The notes beneath the pieces were generated by a model. It was not told the DNA's origin and searched no databases. It saw nothing but the letters and a program-made list of their open reading frames with translations. From Nocardioides marmoriginsengisoli (GTDB lineage Bacteria > Actinomycetota > Actinomycetes > Propionibacteriales > Nocardioidaceae), in assembly GCF_003725695.1 (NCBI RefSeq), contig NZ_RJSE01000005.1:223096-287095 (forward strand): a stretch of DNA of 64,000 bases, read 5' to 3'. This document shows, in pieces, positions 27,932 through 37,517 of this stretch; positions within the stretch are counted from its first letter, which is position 1; each line of letters opens with the position of its first letter. The position numbers and the translations under genes were made by a program.

Positions 27932-30181
27932 TCACAGCGAGCTCTTGAACCGCTTGAGCCGCAGGCTGTTCCCCACTACGGAGACCGAGGAGAACGCCAT
28001 GGCCGCACCGGCGAGCATCGGGTTGAGCAGGCCGGCCGCGGCGATCGGGATCGCGGCGGTGTTGTAGCCGAACGCCCAGAACAGGTTGGACTTGATGATG
28101 CTGAGCGTCCGCCGGGACAACCGGATGGCGTCGACCGCGACCCGCAGGTCGCCACGGACCAGGGTCAGGTCGCTGGCCTCGATCGCCACGTCGGTGCCGG
28201 TGCCCATCGCCAACCCGAGGTCGGCCTGGGCGAGGGCGGCGGCGTCGTTGACCCCGTCGCCGATCATCGCCACGACCTTGCCCTCGGACTGCAGCTTCTT
28301 GACCACCTCGACCTTGTCGCTGGGCAGCACCTCGGCGTACACGTCGCCCGGCTCGATACCGACCTGAGCGGCCACGGTGCGAGCGACCCGCTCGTTGTCG
28401 CCGGTCAGCAGGATCGGACGCAGACCCAGCTGGCGCAGCTCCGCGATCGCCGCCGCGGAGGTCTCCTTGACCTGGTCGGCGACGACCAGGACCGCTCGGG
28501 CCCGCCCGTCCCAGCCCACCGCCACCGCGGTCAGACCGCGATCCGAGGCCCGGTCGAACTCGCTCTGCAAGCTCTCGGGCAGGTGCTGCGACCACTCGGC
28601 CAGCAGCTGCGGGCGACCGACCAGGACGGCGTGTCCGTCGACGATGCCCTGGACCCCGAGTCCCTCGACGTTGCCGAAGTCCTCGACCTGGCCGAGGTCG
28701 CCCGAGGCGCGGGCCGCATCAGCGACCGCACGGGCGATCGGGTGCTCGGAGGCGTTCTCGAGAGCTCCGGCGAGGCGCAGTACCTCGGCGACGTCCTCGC
28801 CGTCGGCCACGTGGGTCTCGGCCAGGCTCATCTCGCCGGTGGTGACCGTGCCGGTCTTGTCCAGGACGACGGTGTCGACCTTGCGGGTCTGCTCGAGCAC
28901 CTCGGGCCCCTTGATCAGGATGCCCAGCTGCGCGCCACGTCCGGTGCCGACCATCAGTGCGGTCGGGGTCGCCAGACCCAGGGCGCACGGGCAGGCCACG
29001 ATCAGTACGGCGACCATCGCGGTCAGCGCCCCGGCCGCCCCGGCGCCGCTGCCGTACCAGAACCCGAAGGTACCGACGGCGATCGCGATCACGATCGGCA
29101 CGAAGATCCCGGAGATCCGGTCGGCCAGCCGCTGCACGGCCGCCTTGCCGGTCTGAGCGTCCTCGACGAGCCTCGCCATCTGCGCGAGCTGGGTGTCGGC
29201 ACCGACCCGGGTGGCCTTGACGACCAGCCGGCCGCCGGCGTTGACGGTCGCGCCGACCACGGAGCTGCCCACGCCCACCTCGACCGGGACGGACTCGCCG
29301 GTCAGCATCGACTCGTCGACCGCGGAGCGGCCCTCGACGACCTCGCCGTCGGTGGCGATCTTCTCCCCCGGCCGGACCACGAATTCGTCACCCGCGACGA
29401 GCTGCGCCACCGGGATCCTGTGCTCGACGCCGTCGCGCAGGACGGCGACGTCGCGGGCGCCCATGTCCAGCAGAGCCCGCAGTGCCGCGCCGGCGTTCCG
29501 CTTGGACTTGTGCTCGATGTAGCGGCCCAACAGGATGAACGTGATGATCCCGGCGGCGGCCTCGAGGTAGATGTTCGAGGTGCCGCTGGTCCGCTCGATG
29601 GTCAGCTCGAACGGGTGGGTCATCCCCGGCGTACCGGCGTCACCCCAGAACAGTGCCCAGACGGACCAGCCGAACGCGGCCGCGGTGCCCATCGACACCA
29701 GCGTGTCCATCGTCGCCGCACCGTGCTTCAGGTTGGTCCAGGTCGCCTTGTGGAACGGCAGCGCGCCCCAGATCACCACGGGTGACGCCAGGGTCAGCGA
29801 CAACCACTGCCACGAGGTGAACTGCAGCGCGGGCACCATCGCCATCGCGATCACCGGGACCGACAGCAGCGCCGAGACGATCAGCCGGGTCCGCAGCGCG
29901 CTCAGCGCCCGGTCGGCGTCCGTCTCCTGGCTGTCGCCGGTTGCGGCGGCGGCCGGGTCGGCAGCGGGTGGCAGCTTGGCGCCGTACCCGGCGGACTCCA
30001 CGGCGGCGACCAGGTCGTCGGTGGAGATGCCGTCCGCGACGGTGACCTTCGCCTTCTCGGTCGCGTAGTTGACGGTCGCGGTGACGCCGTCGAGCTTGTT
30101 GAGCTTCCGCTCGATGCGGTTGGCGCACGAGGCGCAGGTCATGCCGGTCAGCAGCAGCTCGACATCGGTGCCGGTGCTCAT
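27932..30181 (-). CDS. copA: Copper-exporting P1B-type ATPase CopA
   Basis: A 749-residue heavy-metal ATPase. An N-terminal HMA domain carries GMTCASC (Cys16, Cys19). The membrane part contains the CPC motif in [12 protein letters not shown], the phosphorylation site is DKTGT, the SEHPIARA motif carries the conserved HP, and the hinge is [12 protein letters not shown]; the YN and MSS-type motifs near the C-terminus (GYNTAAIP) indicate Cu(I). It probably moves Cu(I) out of the cytoplasm. Its ATG overlaps the upstream gene by four bases, placing it third in the cop operon. Confidence 0.95.
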   Translation of the reverse strand: MSTGTDVELLLTGMTCASCANRIERKLNKLDGVTATVNYATEKAKVTVADGISTDDLVAAVESAGYGAKLPPAADPAAAATGDSQETDADRALSALRTRLIVSALLSVPVIAMAMVPALQFTSWQWLSLTLASPVVIWGALPFHKATWTNLKHGAATMDTLVSMGTAAAFGWSVWALFWGDAGTPGMTHPFELTIERTSGTSNIYLEAAAGIITFILLGRYIEHKSKRNAGAALRALLDMGARDVAVLRDGVEHRIPVAQLVAGDEFVVRPGEKIATDGEVVEGRSAVDESMLTGESVPVEVGVGSSVVGATVNAGGRLVVKATRVGADTQLAQMARLVEDAQTGKAAVQRLADRISGIFVPIVIAIAVGTFGFWYGSGAGAAGALTAMVAVLIVACPCALGLATPTALMVGTGRGAQLGILIKGPEVLEQTRKVDTVVLDKTGTVTTGEMSLAETHVADGEDVAEVLRLAGALENASEHPIARAVADAARASGDLGQVEDFGNVEGLGVQGIVDGHAVLVGRPQLLAEWSQHLPESLQSEFDRASDRGLTAVAVGWDGRARAVLVVADQVKETSAAAIAELRQLGLRPILLTGDNERVARTVAAQVGIEPGDVYAEVLPSDKVEVVKKLQSEGKVVAMIGDGVNDAAALAQADLGLAMGTGTDVAIEASDLTLVRGDLRVAVDAIRLSRRTLSIIKSNLFWAFGYNTAAIPIAAAGLLNPMLAGAAMAFSSVSVVGNSLRLKRFKSSL

Positions 30182-31086
30182 CGCGTCCCCCTCGTTGCGT
30201 CGAGCGCGAACTGCGCGGTTCGGACCACGCCGCCGACCTTGAAGTCGAGGTAGAGGTGGTAGCGACCGGCGCTGGGCACCTCGGCCCCGAAGTCGATGGT
30301 CGGTCCCGGCTCGGTCTTGCCGTCGCCCGGCTCCCCGCCCGGGTGGACGTGGAGGTAGGCCAGGTCCCGTTCGCGCAAGGCCACCAGATGACCGTACGCC
30401 CCCAGGTAGGGCTCCAGGTCGGTGACCGGACGGCCGTTCCTGCTGACCTCGAACTCGAGCATCGAGTGCTCGCCAGCAGCCAGGTCGCCGGCCACCGTGA
30501 CGGTGAAGCCGCCGACGGTGGCGGTCCGCACCACCTCGGGCAGGGACTCGTTGCCCGGGGACCCGGCCACGAACAGGTCGGTGCCCAGGGTCAGCCCCTC
30601 GTCAGCGCCGGCCGGGACGAAGTCGGCGAAGACCCGCCAAGTGCCGGGCTCCAGGTCCACGTCGACCGACCAGGTGCCCGTCGTCCGGTCCAGGGTCGGG
30701 TGGACGTGCTGGAAGTCGGAGAAGCTCCGTCGCACCACGATCAGGTGCAGGTCCTTCTCGTGCTCCTCGGTGTAGTCGGTGAGCGGCTCGCCGTCGGGGC
30801 CGAGCACCTTGAACTCGATCGTCTGCGTGCCGGACGTGTAGCCGGTGGGCGCCAGGTCGAGGCTGTAGCCGTTCTCGGCGACCTGCAGTCCGCCGGGCAC
30901 CTTCGCGGTGCCATCGGTCATCTTCATGTCGTTTCCTTCCGCGGTGTCACCCGCGTGCGCGCCGGAGTGGCTCTCCGTCGGCCGGTCGACGTCGCCGAGA
31001 TCGGTGCGATCTCCGAGGAGCCATCCACCGGTCAGGACGACCGCGAGACCGGCGCCGTACGCCGCCAGCCGGGTCGGGGTGTTCAT
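30178..31086 (-). CDS. Membrane-anchored extracytoplasmic protein of the cop operon
   Basis: A 302-residue protein with an uncleaved or signal-type N-terminal helix ([19 protein letters not shown]), then a His/Asp-rich stretch and two related beta-rich halves. Each has a HVHP element: [16 protein letters not shown] and [16 protein letters not shown] recall relatives only as uncharacterised proteins next to copper ATPases. HVHP clusters, location and the ATGA overlaps on both sides suggest extracytoplasmic copper binding or sensing; this is inference. Confidence 0.75.
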   Translation of the reverse strand: MNTPTRLAAYGAGLAVVLTGGWLLGDRTDLGDVDRPTESHSGAHAGDTAEGNDMKMTDGTAKVPGGLQVAENGYSLDLAPTGYTSGTQTIEFKVLGPDGEPLTDYTEEHEKDLHLIVVRRSFSDFQHVHPTLDRTTGTWSVDVDLEPGTWRVFADFVPAGADEGLTLGTDLFVAGSPGNESLPEVVRTATVGGFTVTVAGDLAAGEHSMLEFEVSRNGRPVTDLEPYLGAYGHLVALRERDLAYLHVHPGGEPGDGKTEPGPTIDFGAEVPSAGRYHLYLDFKVGGVVRTAQFALDATRGTR

Positions 31087-31325
31087 GCGAGCTGGTAGCC
31101 GGCCTCGCGAACCGCAGCGTTCACTGCGTCTCGGGAGACGGGCTGGTCGGAGTTGAACGTCAGTGCGCCGGAGGCGAGGTCGACGGAGACGTCACGGACG
31201 CCCGCGATCTCACCGACCTCCTCGGTCACCGAGGTGACGCAGTGGCCGCAGGTCATCCCGACGACCGTGTACGCACCGGCGTTGTTGTTCTTCTGGGCGT
31301 TGTTGGTGCTGCAGCAACCGGACAT
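31083..31325 (-). CDS. copZ: CopZ-like copper chaperone
   Basis: An 80-residue HMA-domain protein. The metal site is GMTCGHC (Cys26, Cys29), and an extra SGCC lies at the N-terminus (Cys4, Cys5) before an Asn-rich spacer. It should carry Cu(I) to CopA. The ATG at 31325 follows a purine-rich leader, AAGAGGAAGAACG. The stop overlaps the next gene by ATGA. First gene of the cop operon, downstream of two CsoR-like boxes. Confidence 0.9.
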   Translation of the reverse strand: MSGCCSTNNAQKNNNAGAYTVVGMTCGHCVTSVTEEVGEIAGVRDVSVDLASGALTFNSDQPVSRDAVNAAVREAGYQLA

Positions 31326-31366
31326 CGTTCTTCCTCTTCCCTTGGTCTTCCTGACTCGTTCAATGC

Positions 31367-31416
31367 ATACCACCGTGGGGTATGCCTGGAACCATACACA
31401 TACCCCCCAGGGGTAC
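31367..31416 (-). promoter_or_regulatory. Two CsoR-like boxes before copZ
   Basis: ATACCACCGTGGGGTAT (31367-31383) and ATACCCCCCAGGGGTAC (31400-31416) are near-palindromes of the TACCCC...GGGGTA kind bound by the copper-sensing repressor CsoR. Their centres are 33 bases apart, about three helical turns, and they lie 42 bases or more before the copZ start. No csoR gene is in the window. Confidence 0.7.
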
Positions 31417-31471
31417 GCAAGAACTGTGCCCGGCATCACGACGGGCACGCAGGAGACCTCAGGCCGAAGCC

Positions 31472-31942
31472 TTAACGAGCGCCCGGGAATCCCTGCTGGC
31501 GCCAGGCCTCGTAGGACACCACCGCGGCGGAGTTCGCCAGGTTCAGCGACCGGCGGCCGTCCAGCATCGGGATCCGGAGGCGATCGGTGATCCGGGGGTG
31601 CCCCAGCACCTCGTCCGGCAGCCCCGTCGGCTCCGGCCCGAACAGCAGCACGTCACCCGGCTCGAACGCGACGTCGGTGTACCAACGGGTTGCCTGGGCC
31701 GTGAACGCGAACACTCGCGACGGGGCCAGCTCCGTGCTCGTCAGCGCGGCGTCGAGATCGGGGTGCACCACCACTGATGCCAGGTCGTGGTAGTCCAGAC
31801 CCGCACGTTGCAGCTTGGGCTCGGAGAGGTCGAACCCGAGCGGCTCGACCAGGTGCAGGGTGGCTCCGGTGCCGGCCACCATCCGAATCGCGTTCCCGGT
31901 GTTCGGAGGGATGCGCGGCTCGAGGAACATCACGTGGAACAC
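31472..31942 (-). CDS. trmL: tRNA (cytidine/uridine-2'-O-)-methyltransferase TrmL-like
   Basis: A 156-residue SPOUT methyltransferase. FLEPRIPPNTGNAIRMVAGTGATLHLVEPLGF is the canonical N-terminal block with the catalytic Arg/Asn region, and the SAM-binding trefoil knot shows LFGPEPTGLPDEVL and RSLNLANSAAVVSYEAWRQ. It methylates the wobble position of certain leucine tRNAs in characterised relatives. The start is GTG 31942 or ATG 31930. Confidence 0.93.
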   Translation of the reverse strand: MFHVMFLEPRIPPNTGNAIRMVAGTGATLHLVEPLGFDLSEPKLQRAGLDYHDLASVVVHPDLDAALTSTELAPSRVFAFTAQATRWYTDVAFEPGDVLLFGPEPTGLPDEVLGHPRITDRLRIPMLDGRRSLNLANSAAVVSYEAWRQQGFPGAR

Positions 31943-31990
31943 GCCTCACCGTACCGCCCCGGCGCCTACCCGATGCGTACCCCGGGGCCA

Positions 31991-32020
31991 CTCCAGGTAC
32001 CGCTAGGTCGGCACCTGGAG
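31991..32020. promoter_or_regulatory. Inverted repeat in the trmL/VanY divergent region
   Basis: CTCCAGGT and ACCTGGAG form perfect eight-base arms around a 14-base centre, between two divergently transcribed genes. It could be a regulator site. No regulator is evident nearby. Confidence 0.3.
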
Positions 32021-32080
32021 CCGCCGATCCGGCACCAGCGGACGACGACGCGCTCCGGGGCCGCTGCCTACGTTCGATCC

Positions 32081-32665
32081 GTGAACCTGATCAGCGCTCC
32101 GCGCCTCGCCGTCGTCGTCTTGGCCCACGCCCTCGTCCTCGCCCTGGCTGCGTGCGGGACCGAGCAGCCCACGCGCAGCGATCCGCCGCGGAAGGATGTC
32201 GAGAAGGTCGAGCATCCCCGGACGGCCCCGATGAGGCCCGGCCGGCCGCTCGACGACACGCCCTCGCCGTTCGACCTCGACGACCCGCAGGTCTCGCGGC
32301 TGGATCCGCAACTCCTCAAGGCCGTCCAGGCGGCGGCGCGCGACGCGGGAGCCGACGGCGTGCGGTTCTGGATCACCAGCGGGTGGCGGAGCCGGGCGAA
32401 GCAGCAGGCACTGTTCGACGCGGCCGTGGTCAAGTACCGAAGCGTCGAGGAGGCTCGGCGCTACGTGTCGACGCCGGACAAGTCGGCGCACGTGACCGGG
32501 GACGCCGTCGACATCGGCCCCACCGAGGCGGACAGCTGGCTCGCCCAGCACGGGTCCGACTACGGCCTGTGCCAGAGCTTCGCCAACGAGATCTGGCACT
32601 TCGAGCTCGCGGTGGAACCGGGCGGGACCTGTCCGGCGCCGATCCCCGACAGCAGCTACCGGTGA
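32081..32665 (+). CDS. VanY-family D-Ala-D-Ala carboxypeptidase lipoprotein
   Basis: A 194-residue lipoprotein: the signal peptide ends in ALAACGTEQ (lipobox LAAC). The M15 peptidase domain has WITSGWRSRAKQ, the zinc motif SAHVTGDAVDI (S-x-H-x-x-G-x-A-x-D) and the terminal EIWHFEL with the catalytic Glu and zinc His. It trims D-Ala from peptidoglycan stems outside the membrane. GTG 32081 was chosen because the signal peptide starts there. Confidence 0.9.
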   Translation: MNLISAPRLAVVVLAHALVLALAACGTEQPTRSDPPRKDVEKVEHPRTAPMRPGRPLDDTPSPFDLDDPQVSRLDPQLLKAVQAAARDAGADGVRFWITSGWRSRAKQQALFDAAVVKYRSVEEARRYVSTPDKSAHVTGDAVDIGPTEADSWLAQHGSDYGLCQSFANEIWHFELAVEPGGTCPAPIPDSSYR

Positions 32666-32684
32666 CGGCCTGTAAATTCACCCG

Positions 32685-34250
32685 GTGTCCGACAAACGCC
32701 CCCGCCGTACCTTTGCCGTCATCAGCCACCCCGACGCCGGCAAGTCCACGCTCACCGAAGCCCTCGCGCTGCATGCCCGGGTGATCAACCAGGCCGGCGC
32801 CGTGCACGGCAAGGGCGACCGGCGCGCGACCGTCTCGGACTGGATGGCGATGGAGAAGGCGCGCGGGATCTCGATCACCTCGGCCGCACTTCAGTTCGTC
32901 TACCGCGACCACGTGGTCAACCTGGTCGACACCCCCGGTCACAGCGACTTCTCCGAGGACACCTACCGGGTGCTGTCCGCGGTCGACTCGGCGGTGATGC
33001 TGGTCGACGCCGGTAAGGGCCTCGAACCGCAGACCCTCAAGCTGTTCCGGGTCTGCGCGCTGCGCGGCATCCCGGTCATCACGGTGATCAACAAGTGGGA
33101 CCGCCCCGGCCTGTCGCCCCTGGGGCTGATGGACGAGATCGAGCAGCAGATCAAGCTGCGGCCGACCCCGCTGACCTGGCCGGTGGGCGAGGCCGGCGAC
33201 TTCCGGGGCGTCCTGGACCGTCGTACGGGCGAGTTCGTGAAGTACACCCGCACGGCCGGCGGCGCCACGCGCGCGCCCGAGCGCCGGATGGCGGCGGACG
33301 AGGTGGAGGAGGCCGACACCGCTGTCTGGGCCGACGCGGTCGACGAGCACGAGCTGCTCAGCCTCGACGACAAGGACCACGACCAGGAGCGCTTCCTCGC
33401 CGGCGAGACCACCCCGGTGATGTTCGCGTCGGCGCTGCAGAACTTCGGCGTCGCCCAGCTGCTCGACCTGCTCCTCGAGCTCGCCCCCGGGCCGAGCGCG
33501 ACAACCGGGGTCGACGGCTCGGTCCGCGAGGTGGAGGACGCCTTCAGCGCGTTCGTGTTCAAGGTGCAGTCCGGCATGAACAGCTCGCACCGCGACCGGC
33601 TGGCGTACGCGCGGGTGGTCTCCGGGACGTTCGAGCGCGGCATGATCGTCACGCACGCCTCGACCGGCCGACCGTTCGCGACGAAGTTCGCGCAGGCCAT
33701 GTTCGGCCGCGAGACCACCTCGGTCGAGCAGGCCTCCCCCGGCGACATCATCGGTCTGGTGAACGCTCAGGCGCTCCGGGTCGGCGACACCATCTACGAG
33801 GGCGAGCGGATCGACTACCCTCCCGTGCCAAGCTTCGCGCCCGAGCACTTCATGACCGCGAACGCCGCCGACATCGGCCGGTACAAGCAGTTCCGCAAGG
33901 GCATCGAGCAGCTCGACCAGGAAGGCGTCGTGCAGGTGCTCCGCTCGGACCTGCGCGGCGACCAGAGCCCGGTGCTCGCGGCGGTCGGCCCGCTGCAGTT
34001 CGAGGTGGTCGAGGAGCGGATGAAGAACGAGTTCAACTCCCCCATCCGGCTCTCCCGGCTCGAGTACGGCGTGGCCCGGCGTACCGACGCGGCCGGGGTC
34101 CAAGCCCTGGCCGGTAAGCGCGGCGTCGAGGTCCTGCAGCGCACCGATGGCGCCTACCTGGCACTCTTCATCGACAAGTGGCGGGCCCAGACGACCGTCC
34201 GAGAGAACCCGGACGTGCTGCTCGAGGAGCTGCCCGCCGGTGGCAACTGA
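32685..34250 (+). CDS. prfC: Peptide chain release factor 3
   Basis: A 521-residue translational GTPase that recycles RF1 and RF2 from ribosomes. G1 is SHPDAGKST, G3 DTPGHSDFSEDT, G4 NKWDRP. The segment MEKARGISITSAALQF and the C-terminal QFEVVEERMKNEF are RF3-specific. The start is GTG 32685. The exonuclease gene starts inside its last codons. Confidence 0.96.
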   Translation: MSDKRPRRTFAVISHPDAGKSTLTEALALHARVINQAGAVHGKGDRRATVSDWMAMEKARGISITSAALQFVYRDHVVNLVDTPGHSDFSEDTYRVLSAVDSAVMLVDAGKGLEPQTLKLFRVCALRGIPVITVINKWDRPGLSPLGLMDEIEQQIKLRPTPLTWPVGEAGDFRGVLDRRTGEFVKYTRTAGGATRAPERRMAADEVEEADTAVWADAVDEHELLSLDDKDHDQERFLAGETTPVMFASALQNFGVAQLLDLLLELAPGPSATTGVDGSVREVEDAFSAFVFKVQSGMNSSHRDRLAYARVVSGTFERGMIVTHASTGRPFATKFAQAMFGRETTSVEQASPGDIIGLVNAQALRVGDTIYEGERIDYPPVPSFAPEHFMTANAADIGRYKQFRKGIEQLDQEGVVQVLRSDLRGDQSPVLAAVGPLQFEVVEERMKNEFNSPIRLSRLEYGVARRTDAAGVQALAGKRGVEVLQRTDGAYLALFIDKWRAQTTVRENPDVLLEELPAGGN

Positions 34251-35261
34251 CCCGGGATCCCGCAAGCTGCTGCTGGTCGTCGACGCGCCCTCGTTGCTGC
34301 ACCGCAACCACCACGCGCGGGCGCACACCCGGATCACCGACCGTTCGGGCCGGCCCGCGTGGGCGCTGCACGGGATGCTCCGCCAGATCATCGAGGCCAT
34401 CGACAGCTTCGCCCCGGACGCGGTGATCTTCGGGCTCGACGACCGCACCGCGTCGGTACGCCGGGACTTCTACCCCGACTACAAGGCCGGCCGCGCCGAG
34501 AAGCACCCCGAGCTGATCGACCAGCTCGAGCGGGCCGGCGCCCTGCTCGACGCCCTCGGCCTGGCCACCCTCACTCCCCCGGGGCTCGAAGCCGACGACG
34601 TCAACGCCTCCGGCGCCACCTGGGCCCGCGAGAACGACTGGAACTGCGTGATCATCACCTCGGATCGGGACGCGTTCGCGCACATCAGCGAGCACACCCA
34701 GGTCCTCCGGCTGATCGACGGCGGCATCAACGGCTCGCCCCTGCTCAATCCCAAGCGCCTGTTCGCTCTGTACGGCGTCGCGGCCGAGCACTACCTCGAC
34801 TACGCGGCGCTGCGCGGCGACGCCAGCGACAACTGCCGGGCGTCTCGGGCATCGGCGAGAAGACGGCCGCGGTGCTGCTCGACCAGGTCGGCTCGATGCA
34901 GGCGATCTGGGCGGACATCGACCAGAACGAAGGCCGCGTCCTGATCGCGACGCTGGACGCCTGGGCCGCCGAGACCGGTGGCCGGCGGATGGGCGCCACC
35001 GTGGTTCGCCGGCTCTCCGCTCCCGGAGCTCGCGAGCGCTACGACTTCAACGTGCGGATCATGTCCGGGCGCGACGACCTCGACCTCGGGCTCACGCCGG
35101 ACGTGCCGGGCAGCCCGGGGTTGCTGCCGCTCGAGATCGAACGGGTGCAGCGGGTGGTCGGGTTCCTGAACGTCGAGGCCACCACCTCGCTGGCGTTGCG
35201 GGTGCTCAGCTCCGATCCGGCGTCCGCGCAGAGTTCACACCGTCCGCCGACGTCACCGTGA
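34240..35261 (+). pseudogene. 5'-3' exonuclease, interrupted by a one-base frameshift
   Basis: A PolA-exonuclease-like FEN domain. Acidic metal-site segments are LLVVDAPSLLH, FGLDDRTASVRRDFYPDYKAGR, GLEADDVNASG and ITSDRDAFAHI. The frame is lost at 34832-34838: after RGDASDN, the expected LPGVSGIGEKTAAVLLDQ appears only in the next frame, consistent with one missing C in GACAAC-TGCC. The second part then reads through to 35261. GTG 34240 overlaps prfC by 11 bases. It could be a true pseudogene or an assembly error; intact length would be about 340 residues. Confidence 0.85.
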
Positions 35262-36726
35262 CCCGCGCGCCGATCCCGTCCCCTGCCCGCAGCAGCGCGA
35301 GCAACGGGTCGTCGACCGGGGCCATCGCGACGAATCGCTCGCCGGTCGCGTCCAGCCGGCCGACCACCACTCCCGCGTCGCCGGTGCCGGGGAACGTGTA
35401 GGTCTCGACCACACCGGGACCGTCGGCCCGTGCTGCCACCGCCAGCCGCTCACCCTGGTCGGTCAGCACCGGACCGCGGCCTGACCAGCCCGTCGGAGTC
35501 GAGGAGTAGACGCCGACCGAGTACTTGCTCAGCAGTCCCCCGTTGGCGCCGACGAGACCGAAGCCGTCGGCGGTGCGCAGCCGGCGTACCGTCTCGGCGA
35601 TCGCGTGCAGCGAGTAGTTGTTGCCCGGGCCGCCGAAGAACGGGAGTCCGCCGGTGACCGTCAGGCCGCGCGGGTCGTCGGCCTCGATCCCGAGCGCGTC
35701 GGTGATGTTGAAGACTGGGATCGCGAAACAGCTGTACAGGTCGAGCGCGGTCAGGTCGTCCGGGCCGATCCCGGCCATCGCCAGCGCCGCTCGGACCGCC
35801 TGCACCGAGACCGGGCCGCCGCCCAGGTCGGGGCGCTCCAGCAACGGCGCCTCGACCGCGTCGGCGTGCCCGTGCAGGTACACCCACTGGTCCTCCGGTA
35901 CGCCGCAGCGCCGCGCGACCTCGACCGAGGTGATCACCACCGCGGCGCCGAGGTTGACCTTCTCCCGGGCCACCGTCCAGCGCGGGTACGGGTCGTAGAT
36001 CAGCGGGTTGTCGGCCGTGACGGCGGCCAGCTCGGCAGCGGTGCGCACCGTGCGGGTCGACGCCAGCGGGTTCGCCGCCGCGACCTCCGAGAACGGGGCG
36101 AACAGCCGCCCCATCTCCCGCCGGTACTCCTCGACCGAGAGCCCGAGCCGGCCCCGGCGCGCGTGGTCCATCAGCGCGTAGGCCGCGGACGCGATGAAGA
36201 GTCCGTGCGCGATCAGGTTGTCGTCGAGGAGGAACTCCCAGTTCGCGCCGCGGTCCTCCCACGGGCCGGTGACGTCGTCGGAGAAGTCCGGCGCGTCCTC
36301 GCGTCCGGTGAAGTGCGCCTGCGTGGAGAGGGACTCCCCGCCGGCGATCAGGACGGCCTGGTGCTCCCCGGCGGAGATGCGGTCGGCGTACTCGCTGACC
36401 AGCTGCTGCGGACTCTGACCGCCGACGGACTCGAGGACGGCGTGCTCGGGTTCCAGTCCGAGGCACTGCGCCACGGCTCGCGGGAAGTTGCTCGACGCGC
36501 CGAGGGCCGGCGGGAGCGGCGTGGAGAGCTCCATCGGCCGGACGCAGGCGAGTACGTCGACCAGACCGGCGATCGAGGCGGTGCCGCAGTCCTCCAGGGC
36601 GGCGGAAGCGGCCGCGGCAGCGAGCTCGACACTGGACAGCGCGGCGTAGTCGGCGCTGCCGAACGGGTCGGTTGACTGGCCGACGCCGATCAGGACCGGC
36701 GTACTCGGGTCGAGGGGCGCTGCCAC
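35206..36726 (-). CDS. Thiolase-like protein type 1 (acetyl-CoA acetyltransferase-like)
   Basis: A 506-residue thiolase-fold protein with the extra C-terminal domain seen in mycobacterial thiolase-like proteins type 1. Recognisable parts are PVLIGVGQSTDPFGSADYAAL, VLIAGGESL, ALDLYSCFAIPVFNITDALGI and GGLPFFGGPGNNYSLHAIAE. The usual nucleophilic Cys region reads VLESVGGQSPQQ with no Cys, so ordinary thiolysis is doubtful. GTG 36726 starts five bases after the SDR stop codon. Its 3' end overlaps the convergent exonuclease gene by 56 bases. Confidence 0.83.
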   Translation of the reverse strand: MAAPLDPSTPVLIGVGQSTDPFGSADYAALSSVELAAAAASAALEDCGTASIAGLVDVLACVRPMELSTPLPPALGASSNFPRAVAQCLGLEPEHAVLESVGGQSPQQLVSEYADRISAGEHQAVLIAGGESLSTQAHFTGREDAPDFSDDVTGPWEDRGANWEFLLDDNLIAHGLFIASAAYALMDHARRGRLGLSVEEYRREMGRLFAPFSEVAAANPLASTRTVRTAAELAAVTADNPLIYDPYPRWTVAREKVNLGAAVVITSVEVARRCGVPEDQWVYLHGHADAVEAPLLERPDLGGGPVSVQAVRAALAMAGIGPDDLTALDLYSCFAIPVFNITDALGIEADDPRGLTVTGGLPFFGGPGNNYSLHAIAETVRRLRTADGFGLVGANGGLLSKYSVGVYSSTPTGWSGRGPVLTDQGERLAVAARADGPGVVETYTFPGTGDAGVVVGRLDATGERFVAMAPVDDPLLALLRAGDGIGARVTVTSADGVNSARTPDRS

Positions 36727-36730
36727 GCGA

Positions 36731-37468
36731 TCAGATGTTGGTCGGGATGTGCATGACGGTGCCGCCGTCCACCACGAACTCGGAGCCGGTCGCGAACGAC
36801 GACTCGTCACTGGCCAGGAACACCACGAACGTCGCGACCTCGTCGGGGAGACCCGGACGGCCCAGCGGAATCGGGATCAGGCCCTCGGGCATCTGGTCGG
36901 TCGCCGGCGTGCTGATCCGGCCCGGGTGGATCGAGTTCACCCGGACACCCTGCGGAGCGAGCTCCATCGCCAGCGACTTGGTGAGTCCGGTCAGGCCCCA
37001 CTTCGAGGCGACGTACCCGTGCGCCCACGGCGTGCCGCGCAGCCCCTCGATCGAGGACGTGTTGATGATCGAGCCGCCGCCGGCCGCGATGATCGCGTCC
37101 GCGGAGTGCTTGGCGCCGAAGAACGCACCGGTCAGGTTGACGTCGATCATCTGGTTCCACTGCTCGGCCTTGTAGCGCTGGAGCTGGCCGCCGTTGAAGA
37201 TGCCGGCGTTGTTGAACAGGACGTTGAGCTTGCCGAACTCTGCGACCGTGAAATCGACGGCGGCCTTCCACTCGTCCTCGGAGGTCACGTCGAGGTGGAC
37301 GTAGCGGGCGTTGTCGCCGAGCTCCTCGGCGAGCGCCGTGCCCTCTTCGTCGAGGAGGTCACCGATGACGACCTTGGCGCCCTCGGCGACGAGCTGGCGC
37401 GCACTGGCCCCGCCGATGTTGCGCGCTCCGCCGCTGATCAGCACGACCTTGTCGTCTACACGTCCCAT
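36731..37468 (-). CDS. Short-chain dehydrogenase/reductase (hydroxysteroid-type)
   Basis: A 245-residue SDR with VLISGGARNIGGASA for cofactor binding, the NNAG motif, catalytic Ser in NTSSIEG and the YVASK Tyr/Lys pair. GFFGAKHS-type and IHPGRISTPATDQMPEG segments resemble 3-alpha/20-beta-hydroxysteroid dehydrogenases. An acidic residue after the second strand (VIGDLLDEE) favours NAD(H). Operon with the thiolase-like gene; a KstR-like palindrome lies 22 bases upstream. Confidence 0.87.
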   Translation of the reverse strand: MGRVDDKVVLISGGARNIGGASARQLVAEGAKVVIGDLLDEEGTALAEELGDNARYVHLDVTSEDEWKAAVDFTVAEFGKLNVLFNNAGIFNGGQLQRYKAEQWNQMIDVNLTGAFFGAKHSADAIIAAGGGSIINTSSIEGLRGTPWAHGYVASKWGLTGLTKSLAMELAPQGVRVNSIHPGRISTPATDQMPEGLIPIPLGRPGLPDEVATFVVFLASDESSFATGSEFVVDGGTVMHIPTNI

Positions 37469-37489
37469 GCCCGGGACGATACATTGTCG

Positions 37490-37505
37490 CTAGAACACGT
37501 TCTAG
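37490..37505. promoter_or_regulatory. KstR-like operator, perfect 16-base palindrome
   Basis: CTAGAACACGTTCTAG is fully self-complementary and matches the TAGAAC-nn-GTTCTA core bound by the TetR-family regulator KstR of sterol catabolism. It lies between divergent genes (SDR/thiolase-like leftward, dihydrodipicolinate-reductase-like rightward), 12 bases before the latter's ATG. Confidence 0.75.
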
Positions 37506-37517
37506 TAGGAGGTTTGC

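Noticed and set aside
27308-29785. Long plus-strand open frame opposite copA
   Set aside because: Antisense shadow of a clear P-type ATPase; composition is low-complexity and no family motif appears.
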